The notes beneath the pieces are model-generated. The model was not told the DNA's origin and searched no databases. It worked only from the letters and a program-made list of their open reading frames with translations. A stretch of DNA of 64,000 bases, from contig NZ_JAKUJY010000008.1 in NCBI RefSeq assembly GCF_022664535.1, forward strand, positions 62,001 to 126,000, given 5' to 3'. Of the stretch, positions 44,925 through 54,917 are shown in pieces (position 1 is the stretch's first letter; each line of letters opens with the position of its first letter). Origin of the DNA: Sphingobium trunci (GTDB taxonomy: Bacteria > Pseudomonadota > Alphaproteobacteria > Sphingomonadales > Sphingomonadaceae). The position numbers were made by a program, and so were the translations under genes.

Positions 44925-45652
44925 AGCGGGCGATGCTGATGGCTGTGCCGCTGCTGGCGCTTGCCGCGCCCGCGCCAGCGCAGCCTGCCCCGATGACGGC
45001 CGCCACGGAGCAATCCGCGCCGGTCGATCCTGTCCTGCTGGCCAAGGCGAGGCCCGTCGCCGCCATCATCTTGCCCGACGGCACCATGGCCCGGATGATG
45101 GGACCGATGATGCAGAAAGTGATGGGGCCGATGATGGAGGGCTTCACCAGAATGCCCGTTCGCGACCTTCTGAAGGCCGGAGGGATGAACCCTGCTGAAG
45201 CCGATACGCTCAAGCCCGCCACGATCCAGCAGATCATGGAGATCGTCGATCCCAGCTATCAGAAGCGGATGAACATTCTGGTCAACGGCATGGGGCCAGC
45301 GCTTGGCCGGTTCATGAGCCGGTTCGAGCCGGACATGCGCGAGGGAATGGCCGAAGCCTTCGCCAGCCGATATGATGCGGCGGAACTGGACCAGATCAGC
45401 GCGTTCATGAAGACGCCCGCAGGCGCCAAGTTCGGCAGCGGCTTCATGGAGCTGGCCGCCGACCCGCATTATATCGGCAAGATGCAGGCCATGATGCCCG
45501 CGCTGATGCAGGCCATGCCGGAGATCATGAAGGATTCCCAGGCGCAGATGGCCGCGCTGCCCAAACCGCGCGCCTACAAGGATCTCACCCCAGCCGAACG
45601 CAAGCGCCTGGAGGCGCTGCTCGGCGCAGACCCGAAGAAGGTCACGAAATGA
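44921..45652 (+). CDS. Secreted DUF2059-type protein inside the glt operon
   Basis: The 243-residue product has a signal peptide (LLALAAPAPAQP) and a C-terminal DUF2059-like domain with MREGMAEAFASRYDAAELDQISAFMKTPAGAKFGSGF. The N-terminal mature part is methionine-rich with repeated GPMMQKVMGPMMEGF. It is held between the two glutamate synthase genes by ATGA overlaps at both ends, so it is translated with them. DUF2059 proteins are periplasmic and of unknown function. A link to nitrogen metabolism is not known and would be new. Confidence 0.8.
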   Translation: MKRAMLMAVPLLALAAPAPAQPAPMTAATEQSAPVDPVLLAKARPVAAIILPDGTMARMMGPMMQKVMGPMMEGFTRMPVRDLLKAGGMNPAEADTLKPATIQQIMEIVDPSYQKRMNILVNGMGPALGRFMSRFEPDMREGMAEAFASRYDAAELDQISAFMKTPAGAKFGSGFMELAADPHYIGKMQAMMPALMQAMPEIMKDSQAQMAALPKPRAYKDLTPAERKRLEALLGADPKKVTK

Positions 45653-48600
45653 TGGATCGTCTCGAAGCAGAACGCCTCCGCCTCGCACAGGAAGGCATGT
45701 ATCATCCGGAGATGGAGGGCGATGCCTGCGGCGTCGGCCTTGTCGCCGCGACCGACGGCCGTCCGAGCCGCCGCGTCGTCGCCAGCGCCATCGATGCGCT
45801 GAAGGCCGTGTGGCACCGCGGCGCGGTCGATGCCGACGGCAAGACCGGCGACGGCGCGGGCATCCATGTCGACCTGCCGGTGCGCTTCTTCGATGATGCG
45901 ATCGCGGACTCCGGCCACAAGCCGTTGCCCAACCGCCTGGCCGTCGGCATGATCTTCCTGCCGCGCACGGACCTCAACGCACAGGAAACCTGCCGCACCA
46001 TCGTCGAGGCCGAGATCATCGACGCGGGCTACACCATCTATGGCTGGCGCCAGGTGCCCGTCGACGTCTCCGTCATCGGCGAGAAGGCGCAGCGCACCCG
46101 TCCCGAGATCGAGCAGATCATGATCGCCGGTCCGATGCCGGAAGAGCGCGACCAGGCCGAGTTCGAAAAGGAACTCTACCTCATCCGCCGCCGGATCGAG
46201 AAGAAGGTGATCGCCGCGCAGATCCAGGACTTCTACATCTGCTCGCTGTCCTGCCGCTCCATAATCTACAAGGGGCTGTTCCTCGCCGAATCGCTGTCGG
46301 TCTTCTACCCGGACCTGCAGGACGAGCGGTTCGAGAGCCGCGTCGCGATCTTCCACCAGCGCTATTCGACCAACACCTTCCCGCAATGGTGGCTGGCCCA
46401 GCCTTTCCGCACGCTTGCCCATAATGGCGAGATCAACACGATCCGCGGCAACAAGAACTGGATGAAGAGCCACGAGATCAAGATGGCCTCCCTCGCCTTT
46501 GGCGAGCAGTCGGAGGACATCAAGCCCGTGATCCCGGCCGGTGCTTCGGACACCGCCGCGCTCGACGCCGTGTTCGAGGCGATCTGCCGTTCGGGCCGCG
46601 ATGCGCCGACGGCAAAGCTGATGCTGGTGCCGGAAGCCTATCAGTCGGCCAGCGCCGAACTGCCGCAAGCCCATGCCGACATGTATGAATATCTCGCCTC
46701 CGTGATGGAGCCGTGGGACGGCCCCGCAGCGCTGGCGATGACCGACGGCCGCTGGGTCGTGGCGGGCGTCGACCGCAATGCGCTGCGCCCCCTGCGCTAC
46801 ACGCTGACCGGCGACAATCTGCTGATCGTGGGTTCGGAAACCGGCATGGTCGTGGTGCCCGAAACCACCATCGTGCGGAAGGGCCGCATGGGTCCAGGCC
46901 AGATGATCGCCGTCGACCTGCAGGAAGGCGTGATCTTCGACGATCATGAGATCAAGGACCAGATTGCGGGCGAGCGCCCCTATTCGGAACTGATCAAGGA
47001 TTTCATGACGGTCAATGATCTGGCCGATACGCCAAGCGCCCTGCCCAGCTGGGACAAGGCCGAACTGACGCGCCGCCAGGTCGCCGCGAACATGACGCTG
47101 GAGGATATGGAGCTGATCCTCGCCCCGATGGTCGAGGATGCGAAGGAAGCCGTCGGCTCGATGGGCGACGACACGCCCCTCGCCGTCATTTCCGACAAGC
47201 CGCGGACGATCAGCCATTTCTTCCGCCAGAATTTCAGCCAGGTCACCAACCCGCCGATCGATCCGCTGCGGGAACGCTATGTCATGAGCCTGAAGACGCG
47301 CTTCTCCAACCTCCACAACATATTGGAACAGGACGCGCAGAACAGCCATGTGCTGGTGCTGGATTCGCCGGTCCTGACCTCGTCCGAATGGGCGAAGCTG
47401 AAGGGCCATTTCGGCCCTGCCGTGGCCGAGATCGACTGCACCTTCCCGGCCGAGGGCGGGCAGGAGCAGCTGCGCGCCGCCATCGCCCGCATCCGCGAGG
47501 AAGCGGAACAGGCCGTGCGCGAGGGCCGCACCGAAATCTTCCTGACCGACGAGCATGTCAGCGCGAATCGCGTCGCCATTGCCGGCGTGCTGGCGGCGGC
47601 GGCGGTGCATACGCATCTCGTCCGCAAGGGGCTGCGCAGCTATGCGTCGATCAACGTGCGCTGCGCCGAAGCGCTCGACACCCATTATTTCGCGGTGCTG
47701 ATCGGCGTCGGCGCGACCACGGTGAATGCCTATCTGGCCGAAGCCAGCATCGCCGATCGTCATGCGCGCGGCCTGTTCGGCGACCTGTCGCTCGACCAAT
47801 GCTTCGAACGCTATCGCGTCGCGATCAACGAAGGCCTGCTGAAGATCATGTCCAAGATGGGCATCGCGGTCATCAGCAGCTATCGCGGCGGCTATAATTT
47901 CGAGGCGGTGGGCCTCAGCCGCGCGCTGGTCAACGATCTCTTCCCCGGCATGCCCGCGAAGATTTCGGGCGAGGGCTATCAGTCGCTCCACTACAGCGCG
48001 AAGCTGCGTCACGACGCCGCCCATGACAGCGCCATCGTGCGCCTGCCGGTCGGCGGCTTCTACCGCCAGCGCAACGGCGGCGAGACGCATGCCTATTCGG
48101 CGCAGCTCATGCACCTTTTGCAGACCTCCGTCGCGACCGACAGCTATTCGACCTATCTGCAATTCTCGCGCGGCGTGCGCGACCTGCCGCCGGTCTATCT
48201 GCGCGACCTGCTGGAGTTCAACTTCGCCCGCGAAGCCGTGCCCATCGATGAGGTCGAGGCGACCACCGAGATCCGCAAGCGTTTCGTGACGCCGGGCATG
48301 TCGCTGGGGGCGCTCAGCCCCGAAGCGCATGAGACTCTGGCCATCGCCATGAACCGCATCGGCGCCAAGGCCGTGTCGGGCGAGGGCGGCGAGGATGCCG
48401 CACGCTTCAAGCCCTATGAAAATGGCGACAACGCCAATTCGGTCATCAAGCAGATCGCGTCGGGCCGCTTCGGCGTCCATGCCGAATATCTGGGATCGGC
48501 CGAGGAGATCGAGATCAAGGTCGCTCAGGGCGCCAAGCCCGGCGAAGGCGGCCAGCTGCCCGGTTTCAAGGTGACGGAGTTCATCGCCAGGCTGCGCCAT

Positions 48601-50175
48601 GCGACGCCCGGCGTGACGCTGATCTCGCCGCCGCCGCACCATGATATCTATTCGATCGAGGATCTCGCGCAGCTCATCTATGACTGCAAGCAGATCAACC
48701 CCCGCGCCCGCGTCTGCGTGAAGCTGGTCAGCCAGGCGGGCATCGGCACGGTCGCCGCTGGCGTTGCGAAGGCACATGCCGACGTCATCCTGGTCGCGGG
48801 CCATGTCGGCGGCACCGGCGCTTCGCCGCAGACGTCCGTCAAATATGCGGGCACGCCTTGGGAAATGGGCCTCAGCGAAGCCAATCAGGTGCTGACGCTG
48901 AACGGCCTGCGCCACCGCGTGAAGCTGCGCACCGACGGCGGCCTCAAGACCGGCCGCGACATCGTGATCGCGGCGATCCTGGGCGCCGAGGAATTCGGTA
49001 TCGGCACCCTGTCGCTGGTTGCCATGGGCTGCATCATGGTGCGCCAGTGCCACAGCAACACCTGCCCGGTCGGCGTCTGCGTGCAGGATGAACGCCTGCG
49101 CGCAAAGTTCACCGGTACGCCGGAGAAGGTCATCAACCTCATGACCTTCATCGCCGAGGAAGTGCGCGAAATCCTCGCGCGGCTGGGCTATCGCAGCCTG
49201 GACGAGGTGATCGGCCGCACCGAACTGCTGAAGCAGGTGAATCGCGGCGCCGAGCATCTGGACGATCTGGATCTCAACCCGATCCTCGCCAAGGTGGACG
49301 CGCCCGACGAACAGCGCCGCTTCAGCCTTGACGCATGGCGCAACGAAGTGCCCGACAGCCTCGACGCGCAAATGATGAAGGACGCCCGCGCGGTGTTCGA
49401 ACGCGGCGAGAAGATGCAACTCACCTATACGGTGCGCAACACCCATCGCGCCGTGGGCACGCGCCTGTCGGCCGCCGTCACAGAGCGGTTCGGCATGTCC
49501 AGCCTGGCCGACGGCCATCTGACCGTGCGGTTGCGCGGCTCCGCGGGCCAGTCGCTGGGCGCCTTCCTTTGCAAGGGCATCAAGCTGGAAGTGTTCGGCG
49601 ACGCGAACGACTATGTCGGCAAGGGCCTGTCGGGCGGCATCATCACGGTGCGCACGACCGTCTCCTCGCCCCTGTCGAGCAAGGACAACACCATCATCGG
49701 CAATACCGTCCTGTACGGCGCGACCAGCGGCAAGCTGTTTGCGGCGGGGCAGGCGGGCGAACGCTTCGCCGTCCGCAATTCGGGCGCGCAGGTGGTGGTC
49801 GAGGGCTGCGGCGCCAATGGCTGCGAATATATGACCGGCGGCACGGCGGTGATCCTCGGGCGTACCGGCGCGAACTTCGGCGCTGGCATGACCGGGGGCA
49901 TGGCCTTCATCCTGGACGAGGATGGCAGCTTCCCGACGCGCGCCAATCCCGAAAGCATCGTCTGGCAGCGGCTGGAAAGCGCCCACTGGGAAGCGGAGCT
50001 CAAGGCTCTGATCGCCCAGCATGCGGTGGCGACCGACAGCAAATGGTCGAATACGATCCTGGACGACTGGGACCGGTGGCGCCGTTATTTCTGGCAGGTC
50101 TGCCCGAAGGAAATGGTGAACCGCCTCGCCCACCCGTTGAGCGATGTTGAGGCAGAAGTCGTAGCCGCCGAATAA
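45649..50175 (+). CDS. gltB: Glutamate synthase large (alpha) subunit
   Basis: GltB catalyses glutamine hydrolysis and the reductive transfer of its amide nitrogen to 2-oxoglutarate. The 1508-residue protein has a short propeptide ending before the nucleophile Cys in EGDACGVGLV, a class II amidotransferase domain (to about residue 430), a central domain and the FMN-binding synthase domain. The 3Fe-4S cysteines are in CIMVRQCHSNTCPVGVC, and the C-terminal GXGXG helix domain is near 1260-1430. The start ATG overlaps the DUF2059 stop (ATGA). It completes the gltD-DUF2059-gltB operon. Confidence 0.97.
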   Translation: MMDRLEAERLRLAQEGMYHPEMEGDACGVGLVAATDGRPSRRVVASAIDALKAVWHRGAVDADGKTGDGAGIHVDLPVRFFDDAIADSGHKPLPNRLAVGMIFLPRTDLNAQETCRTIVEAEIIDAGYTIYGWRQVPVDVSVIGEKAQRTRPEIEQIMIAGPMPEERDQAEFEKELYLIRRRIEKKVIAAQIQDFYICSLSCRSIIYKGLFLAESLSVFYPDLQDERFESRVAIFHQRYSTNTFPQWWLAQPFRTLAHNGEINTIRGNKNWMKSHEIKMASLAFGEQSEDIKPVIPAGASDTAALDAVFEAICRSGRDAPTAKLMLVPEAYQSASAELPQAHADMYEYLASVMEPWDGPAALAMTDGRWVVAGVDRNALRPLRYTLTGDNLLIVGSETGMVVVPETTIVRKGRMGPGQMIAVDLQEGVIFDDHEIKDQIAGERPYSELIKDFMTVNDLADTPSALPSWDKAELTRRQVAANMTLEDMELILAPMVEDAKEAVGSMGDDTPLAVISDKPRTISHFFRQNFSQVTNPPIDPLRERYVMSLKTRFSNLHNILEQDAQNSHVLVLDSPVLTSSEWAKLKGHFGPAVAEIDCTFPAEGGQEQLRAAIARIREEAEQAVREGRTEIFLTDEHVSANRVAIAGVLAAAAVHTHLVRKGLRSYASINVRCAEALDTHYFAVLIGVGATTVNAYLAEASIADRHARGLFGDLSLDQCFERYRVAINEGLLKIMSKMGIAVISSYRGGYNFEAVGLSRALVNDLFPGMPAKISGEGYQSLHYSAKLRHDAAHDSAIVRLPVGGFYRQRNGGETHAYSAQLMHLLQTSVATDSYSTYLQFSRGVRDLPPVYLRDLLEFNFAREAVPIDEVEATTEIRKRFVTPGMSLGALSPEAHETLAIAMNRIGAKAVSGEGGEDAARFKPYENGDNANSVIKQIASGRFGVHAEYLGSAEEIEIKVAQGAKPGEGGQLPGFKVTEFIARLRHATPGVTLISPPPHHDIYSIEDLAQLIYDCKQINPRARVCVKLVSQAGIGTVAAGVAKAHADVILVAGHVGGTGASPQTSVKYAGTPWEMGLSEANQVLTLNGLRHRVKLRTDGGLKTGRDIVIAAILGAEEFGIGTLSLVAMGCIMVRQCHSNTCPVGVCVQDERLRAKFTGTPEKVINLMTFIAEEVREILARLGYRSLDEVIGRTELLKQVNRGAEHLDDLDLNPILAKVDAPDEQRRFSLDAWRNEVPDSLDAQMMKDARAVFERGEKMQLTYTVRNTHRAVGTRLSAAVTERFGMSSLADGHLTVRLRGSAGQSLGAFLCKGIKLEVFGDANDYVGKGLSGGIITVRTTVSSPLSSKDNTIIGNTVLYGATSGKLFAAGQAGERFAVRNSGAQVVVEGCGANGCEYMTGGTAVILGRTGANFGAGMTGGMAFILDEDGSFPTRANPESIVWQRLESAHWEAELKALIAQHAVATDSKWSNTILDDWDRWRRYFWQVCPKEMVNRLAHPLSDVEAEVVAAE

Positions 50176-50184
50176 GCGGCCGGA

Positions 50185-50685
50185 TCAATAGGATATGGCC
50201 ACGTCCGCCGGTCGAGCATGGGCGGACGTGCCGCTTTCCGGATTTTGGGGTGGCGCCTCGGCGATCTTCGCGCCCCCCCAACTGGCTTCCTGTCCTCCAG
50301 CAGCGAAGCGTTCGACCGTGGCAGGCAGGGTTCTCGGCTGTCCCACGGCGCCCTGATACGGGAGGGGGTCGACATAATCCTCCGGCACCTGGTCATCCTG
50401 CGCAGCATAATCCCGGACAAAGGCATCGTCCGACCCGTCCCAGGCAGCCCTATCCGCCATCATCTGCCGGTCCGCCAAAGTCGGACCACATCCCTTGCAA
50501 TCGATGACCGACGGACCATTCAGATCGGCATGGACGAAAGCGCGCTGTTCGACAGGCGTTTCGGGCAAGCTGGTTTCCGTCCAGGCGACTCTGGGCTGGG
50601 TGGTCGCGTAAATACCCAGTCCAAGGCCACCCGTCAGAGCAGCACCCCCGCAAAGCGATGAGAATAGCCAGAAGCGCGCGGACAT
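50185..50685 (-). CDS. Hypothetical membrane-anchored protein
   Basis: The 166-residue protein begins MSARFWLFSSLCGG and has one hydrophobic segment (about residues 5-30). The rest is a soluble, Asp/Pro-rich part with a CKGCGP pair of cysteines and no recognised domain. The ATG at 50685 follows GGAAGAAGC. It ends ten bases from gltB, converging with it. Composition and codon use fit a real gene, but support is moderate. Confidence 0.55.
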   Translation of the reverse strand: MSARFWLFSSLCGGAALTGGLGLGIYATTQPRVAWTETSLPETPVEQRAFVHADLNGPSVIDCKGCGPTLADRQMMADRAAWDGSDDAFVRDYAAQDDQVPEDYVDPLPYQGAVGQPRTLPATVERFAAGGQEASWGGAKIAEAPPQNPESGTSAHARPADVAISY

Positions 50686-50828
50686 GCTTCTTCCTTTTCC
50701 GGTCTCGGTTATCCGACTTTCTTGGATCAAAATAACGCGCATGCAGATCGGTGGTTGCATGACCCAAAAGCCTTTGCTAAGGGCCGCCTCCTACCAAGGC
50801 ACCGGCCCCGCCGGTTCCCGGAAAATGT

Positions 50829-50915
50829 GCGGTCGTGGCGGAATTGGTAGACGCGCAACGTTGAGGTCGTTGTGGCCGAAAGGCCGTGGAAGTTCGAGTC
50901 TTCTCGACCGCACCA
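50829..50915 (+). tRNA. tRNA-Leu (anticodon GAG)
   Basis: An 87-nt class II tRNA with a long variable arm. The acceptor arm GCGGTCG pairs with CGACCGC, the discriminator is A and CCA is encoded. The anticodon stem CAACG/CGTTG holds loop TTGAGGT, anticodon GAG, reading CUC/CUU. The variable arm is TGGCCGAAAGGCCG-like. Confidence 0.96.
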
Positions 50916-51184
50916 TATAATCCTGCGGGGTATCCCGAACAGTCAGCAGAATGGTGACGCCCATGCAGGCGCGCTTTTTTTGCGCCCTCCTCCCGGTGCC
51001 ATTCGGCCTATAGCGGCAAGGCGCACCGGAACGCATCCGCACGCGCAGAACATGCAGCGACAGACACAAAAAGATCGTTGCGCAACAAAACCGAAAAGAA
51101 AGCTTCGCCTTAGCGCAACATCCCGCCCCTAGGGAGCGCCCAGACCTTCGCAGGAAGGCTTTGCATCAACTTTGGGGGACCATC

Positions 51185-53545
51185 ATGAAACTCCAGCACC
51201 TTCTGCTGGCGGGCACCGCCGCGTCCATTCTTGTCCTGTCTGCTTCCTTCCAGACCGCTGCCATGGCAGCGGACAGCGCGCCGGCGGCAGATGCCGCCGA
51301 TGCCGAGGGCCTTGGCACGATTCTCGTGACCGCTCAGAAGCGCGAGGAAAATCTGCAGGTCACCCCCATTTCCATGTCCGTCATGCGCAGTGACGACCTG
51401 GTGAACCGGCACGTCACATCGCTTGTCGATTTGGGCGACGGAGCGATTCCTTCCCTGAAGATCGCGCCCTTTTATTCGCGCAATTCCGCCCTGATCGTGA
51501 ACATTCGCGGCATCGGGGTGCTGTCGGACGGCAACCAGCCAGCGCGCGACCAGGGTGTGGGCGTCTATATAGACGGCGTCTATCTCGGTCGCGCTCAGGG
51601 GCTGGGCACTGCGCTGTTCGACATCCAGAATATCGAGGTGCTGAAGGGGCCCCAAGGCACGTTGTTCGGCCGCAACACCGAAGGCGGCGCAGTGAACATC
51701 GTCACGAAGAAGCCCAGCGGCGAATTTCACATGAATGCGACCGGCGGGATCGGCAATTTCGGCAGCTACAAGGGGGAAATGCACCTCGACCTGCCGACCT
51801 TGGCCAATATCGCGGTGAAGGTCGACGGCGTGGTTGCGCATCGCGATCCGCTGGTGAAAAATCCCCTGGCAGGTGCGGAGGGCTTCAACCAATATGACAA
51901 GCGCGGCCTGCATGTGGAGGCGCTGTGGAAGCCTTCTACGGACTTCAGCGCCGACTATTCCTTCGACATTTCGAAGGATGAATCGACCTCGCTCTATCTC
52001 AACCTGATCGCGCCGGGCACGAACCGCCAGGCGTTGCTGGGGACGGTGCAGCCCGACCGCGTGCGGACCGCCAATGTCGGCGTGCCCGAACAGCCGAGCG
52101 TCGGCAATGTCCATGGCCATCGCCTGACGCTGGAATGGGACGCGGCGCCGGATCTGACCTTCAAGTCCATCTCCTCCTATCGCAAGCTGCAGCAGAGCCA
52201 GTGGGACAATGGATCGGCATCCACGTCCATGTCGAACGCCAGCGGCAATTTCACGAACGCCGCCTTCGCGCGCTACAGCCTCGCCCAGTTCTGGCAGAAT
52301 CAGTGGAGCCAGGAATTCCAGGCCATTGGCGAAGTCAGCCGCGTCAAATATGTCGCGGGCGCGCTCTATTATCAGGAAAAGGTGCGCGACAATGCGCAGG
52401 CCTTCAATACCAACATGTTCACCGATGCGGCGGGATCGGCCTATGTGCTGCGGCAGATCGACTATAATGCGCAACCGATCGACCGTGCGAGCCATGTCAC
52501 GACCAAGAGCGTCGGCTTCTTTGGCCAGGCGACCTGGACCCCTGCCCTGCTGGACGATAATATCCACCTGACCGGCGGCCTGCGCTGGACCAGGGACAGC
52601 AAGCATGGCGAACTGACGATGGTGAACAACGCCCTGCCGATCAATCGCAACGGCGTGTCCGGCGCCATTCCGCTGGATGCGAGCTGGTCGCGGGTCGATC
52701 CCATGGTCAATCTGGCGATCGACCTGACGCCCGATGTCCATGTCTACGGCAAATGGAGCACCGGCTACAAATCGGGCGGCGCCAATTCCCGCTCGCAGGA
52801 ATATGACGCGTTCAATCCGGAAACCGTGTCGATCTTCGAGGTCGGCGCCAAGACCGAATTTTTCGACCATCACGCCCGCTTCAACGTCGCGGCCTATGCC
52901 GGAAGCTACAAGAACATCCAGGTCGATTTCAGCCGCCCCTATGAAACGGGCGGGGTGCGCACCACGCGCACGACCACGTCGACCATCAACGCCCCCGGCA
53001 CGGGCGGCCTGCATGGGATCGAGGCGGAACTGACCGTCAACCCGCTGGAGGGGCTGACCCTGGCCGCGTCCTATTCCTATCAATATGTCCGCATCCCGGC
53101 GACGGCGAACCCCTATCCGAACGCCGCCGGCGTTCTCAGCGCCATCGCGGTGCCGATCTACCAGACCTACACGCCCCGGCATTCGGCAAGCGGTTCGATC
53201 GATTATGAGCTGCCCATGGATGGCTTCACGCTGCGCGCGCATCTGGACGGCAATTACGATTCGGGCTTCTATGCCAATGCCACCGATCCGGTCTATGCCG
53301 GCCCTGGCGCCGCGACCAACGTCTATCAGCCGATCGGCGACAAGGCGTTCATCGCGAACGGCCGTATCTCCGTTGCCGATATCGGCCTGGGGCAGGGCGA
53401 CGCGAAACTGAGCCTTGCCCTCTGGGCACGCAACCTCTTCAACGAACAGCATCTCTTCTACAAGTCGCTGAGCCCGACTTCGGGCCTGAGCGGCTTCTTC
53501 AACGAGCCGCGCACCTTTGGCGGCGAAATAAACATGCGCTTCTGA
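51185..53545 (+). CDS. TonB-dependent receptor
   Basis: The 786-residue outer-membrane protein has a signal peptide (about residues 1-29), a TonB-box-like start (GLGTILVTAQKREENLQ), a plug domain (about 50-180, with PQGTLFGRNTEGGAVNIVTKKPSG) and a 22-strand barrel ending in the aromatic residue of NMRF. This type is common in sphingomonads and imports large or scarce substrates. The neighbouring phosphatase gene suggests a phosphorylated compound. A run of GTTGCGCAAC-like sequence about 100 bases upstream could be an operator. Confidence 0.94.
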   Translation: MKLQHLLLAGTAASILVLSASFQTAAMAADSAPAADAADAEGLGTILVTAQKREENLQVTPISMSVMRSDDLVNRHVTSLVDLGDGAIPSLKIAPFYSRNSALIVNIRGIGVLSDGNQPARDQGVGVYIDGVYLGRAQGLGTALFDIQNIEVLKGPQGTLFGRNTEGGAVNIVTKKPSGEFHMNATGGIGNFGSYKGEMHLDLPTLANIAVKVDGVVAHRDPLVKNPLAGAEGFNQYDKRGLHVEALWKPSTDFSADYSFDISKDESTSLYLNLIAPGTNRQALLGTVQPDRVRTANVGVPEQPSVGNVHGHRLTLEWDAAPDLTFKSISSYRKLQQSQWDNGSASTSMSNASGNFTNAAFARYSLAQFWQNQWSQEFQAIGEVSRVKYVAGALYYQEKVRDNAQAFNTNMFTDAAGSAYVLRQIDYNAQPIDRASHVTTKSVGFFGQATWTPALLDDNIHLTGGLRWTRDSKHGELTMVNNALPINRNGVSGAIPLDASWSRVDPMVNLAIDLTPDVHVYGKWSTGYKSGGANSRSQEYDAFNPETVSIFEVGAKTEFFDHHARFNVAAYAGSYKNIQVDFSRPYETGGVRTTRTTTSTINAPGTGGLHGIEAELTVNPLEGLTLAASYSYQYVRIPATANPYPNAAGVLSAIAVPIYQTYTPRHSASGSIDYELPMDGFTLRAHLDGNYDSGFYANATDPVYAGPGAATNVYQPIGDKAFIANGRISVADIGLGQGDAKLSLALWARNLFNEQHLFYKSLSPTSGLSGFFNEPRTFGGEINMRF

Positions 53546-53626
53546 CGGGCCGCCGGGGGCCGGGCAGCCGGTCCGCGCGGCCCCGGACACGGCAATTCGG
53601 AACGGACATCTTATGAGGGCAATATC

Positions 53627-54676
53627 ATGAAACGCATGGCCATCCTCCCGCTCCTCATCGGACTGCTCTGCGCGACGGCTTCGGCCCGCACGATCGACAC
53701 ACCCGCCGTGATCCGCAGCGCGCCGGGGGAGTTGACGGTGACATGGTCCGACACCGACCCTGTCGACATCTACTTGTCCGATGATCCCGCCGCGCGCCCG
53801 GACCAGATGAAGCTGGTGTCGAAGGGCGACAGGGACGGGCGGGAGAATATCGCCGTCGGCGAACGGGAGCGGCCCTATCTGATCCTGAAGGACAGCAGGT
53901 CGGGCGAGACGGTCCGGGTGGCGGAACGACTGCTTCCGCTGCAACAGGGGTCCAATTTCCGCGATGTCGGCGGATATCCTGCCGCAGGCGGCAAGCATGT
54001 CCGCTGGGGGATGATTTTCCGGTCCGGCGGCCAGCCGCTGCTGACCGATTCGGACCTGCAACAGATCGGGTCGCTGGGCCTGGCCCATATCGTCGACCTC
54101 CGGTCGAGCGAGGAGCGGTCGATCGCCCCTAGCCGTATCGAGGGCGTGCCCTATCAGGCGGTCGGCTATTCGATGGCAGCCATGATGAAGGGCGCCACCC
54201 TCAGCAATGGCGAGAATGTCTACCGTCCCATGCCGGTGATGCTGGCGCCGCAACTGAAACTGGTCTTCCAGGACCTGCTCGCAAAAGACGGAGCGGTGGC
54301 CTATAATTGTTCGGCGGGACAGGATCGCACGGGCTTCGTGACCGCGATGATCCTGTCAGCGCTGGGCGTTCCCCGCGACGTCATTCTGGCGGACTATCAT
54401 CTGTCGACCACCTACCGGCAGCCGCAATGGGAAATGCCGAAGATCGATGCCGCGGCCCACGCCAACGATCCAGTTGCCCTGCTGTTCGCGCGATATCAGC
54501 AAAATCCGGCCGCTGCCAAACCCCAGCCGCTCAAGGATGCCAGCGGCACATCCTTCCTCTCCTACGCGTTCGACGAAATCGAGAGGAAATGGGGTTCGGT
54601 CGACAATTATCTGGCGCAGGAGATCGGCCTCTCCAGGCTGCAAATCGCCGCCCTGCGCTCGCATTATCTGGAATAG
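53627..54676 (+). CDS. Secreted tyrosine-phosphatase-like protein
   Basis: The 349-residue protein has a signal peptide (about residues 1-20, ending ASA), an N-terminal beta-rich part (about 25-100), and a Y_phosphatase3/DSP-like domain with the CX5R motif CSAGQDR, Cys228 and Arg234. The N-terminal segment contains GSNFRDVGGYPAAGGKHVRWG, typical of this family. It should be active in the periplasm on phosphorylated substrates such as phosphotyrosine, phosphoinositides or inositol phosphates. It follows the TonB receptor by 81 bases, so an uptake and processing pair is likely. Confidence 0.87.
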   Translation: MKRMAILPLLIGLLCATASARTIDTPAVIRSAPGELTVTWSDTDPVDIYLSDDPAARPDQMKLVSKGDRDGRENIAVGERERPYLILKDSRSGETVRVAERLLPLQQGSNFRDVGGYPAAGGKHVRWGMIFRSGGQPLLTDSDLQQIGSLGLAHIVDLRSSEERSIAPSRIEGVPYQAVGYSMAAMMKGATLSNGENVYRPMPVMLAPQLKLVFQDLLAKDGAVAYNCSAGQDRTGFVTAMILSALGVPRDVILADYHLSTTYRQPQWEMPKIDAAAHANDPVALLFARYQQNPAAAKPQPLKDASGTSFLSYAFDEIERKWGSVDNYLAQEIGLSRLQIAALRSHYLE

Positions 54677-54917
54677 GCGCCCGCATGATTTTCCCGTCCG
54701 GACGATCTTCGTCTTCGGGCGGGACAGCGCTTTTGCGTGAAACCCGGATTGAAAGCACCCTCGCCAGACCCAATCTAGCCGCCGTTCCGGCCCTTGAGGC
54801 CGGCAAAAGTGATTTTCCCCTTGCCCCGGCGGCAATCCCATGCACAAAGCTTGCCAATTGCCGCGCGGGGTCATGGATTTTACCCGCAGCTCATCCTGCG
54901 GCAGCAAGGATTATGTG

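Noticed and set aside
45574-50133. A minus-strand open frame of about 1500 codons opposite gltB
   Set aside because: It lies exactly antisense to a well-conserved enzyme, has no recognisable domains, and arises from GC-rich third-position bias.
50218-50661. Plus-strand 147-codon frame opposite the membrane-anchored protein
   Set aside because: The minus-strand frame has a good ribosome site and a membrane segment; this one has neither.
51110-54253. A minus-strand frame of about 1050 codons opposite the TonB receptor and phosphatase
   Set aside because: Its composition is rich in Arg, His and Gly and it has no motifs; both sense-strand genes have signal peptides and conserved signatures.
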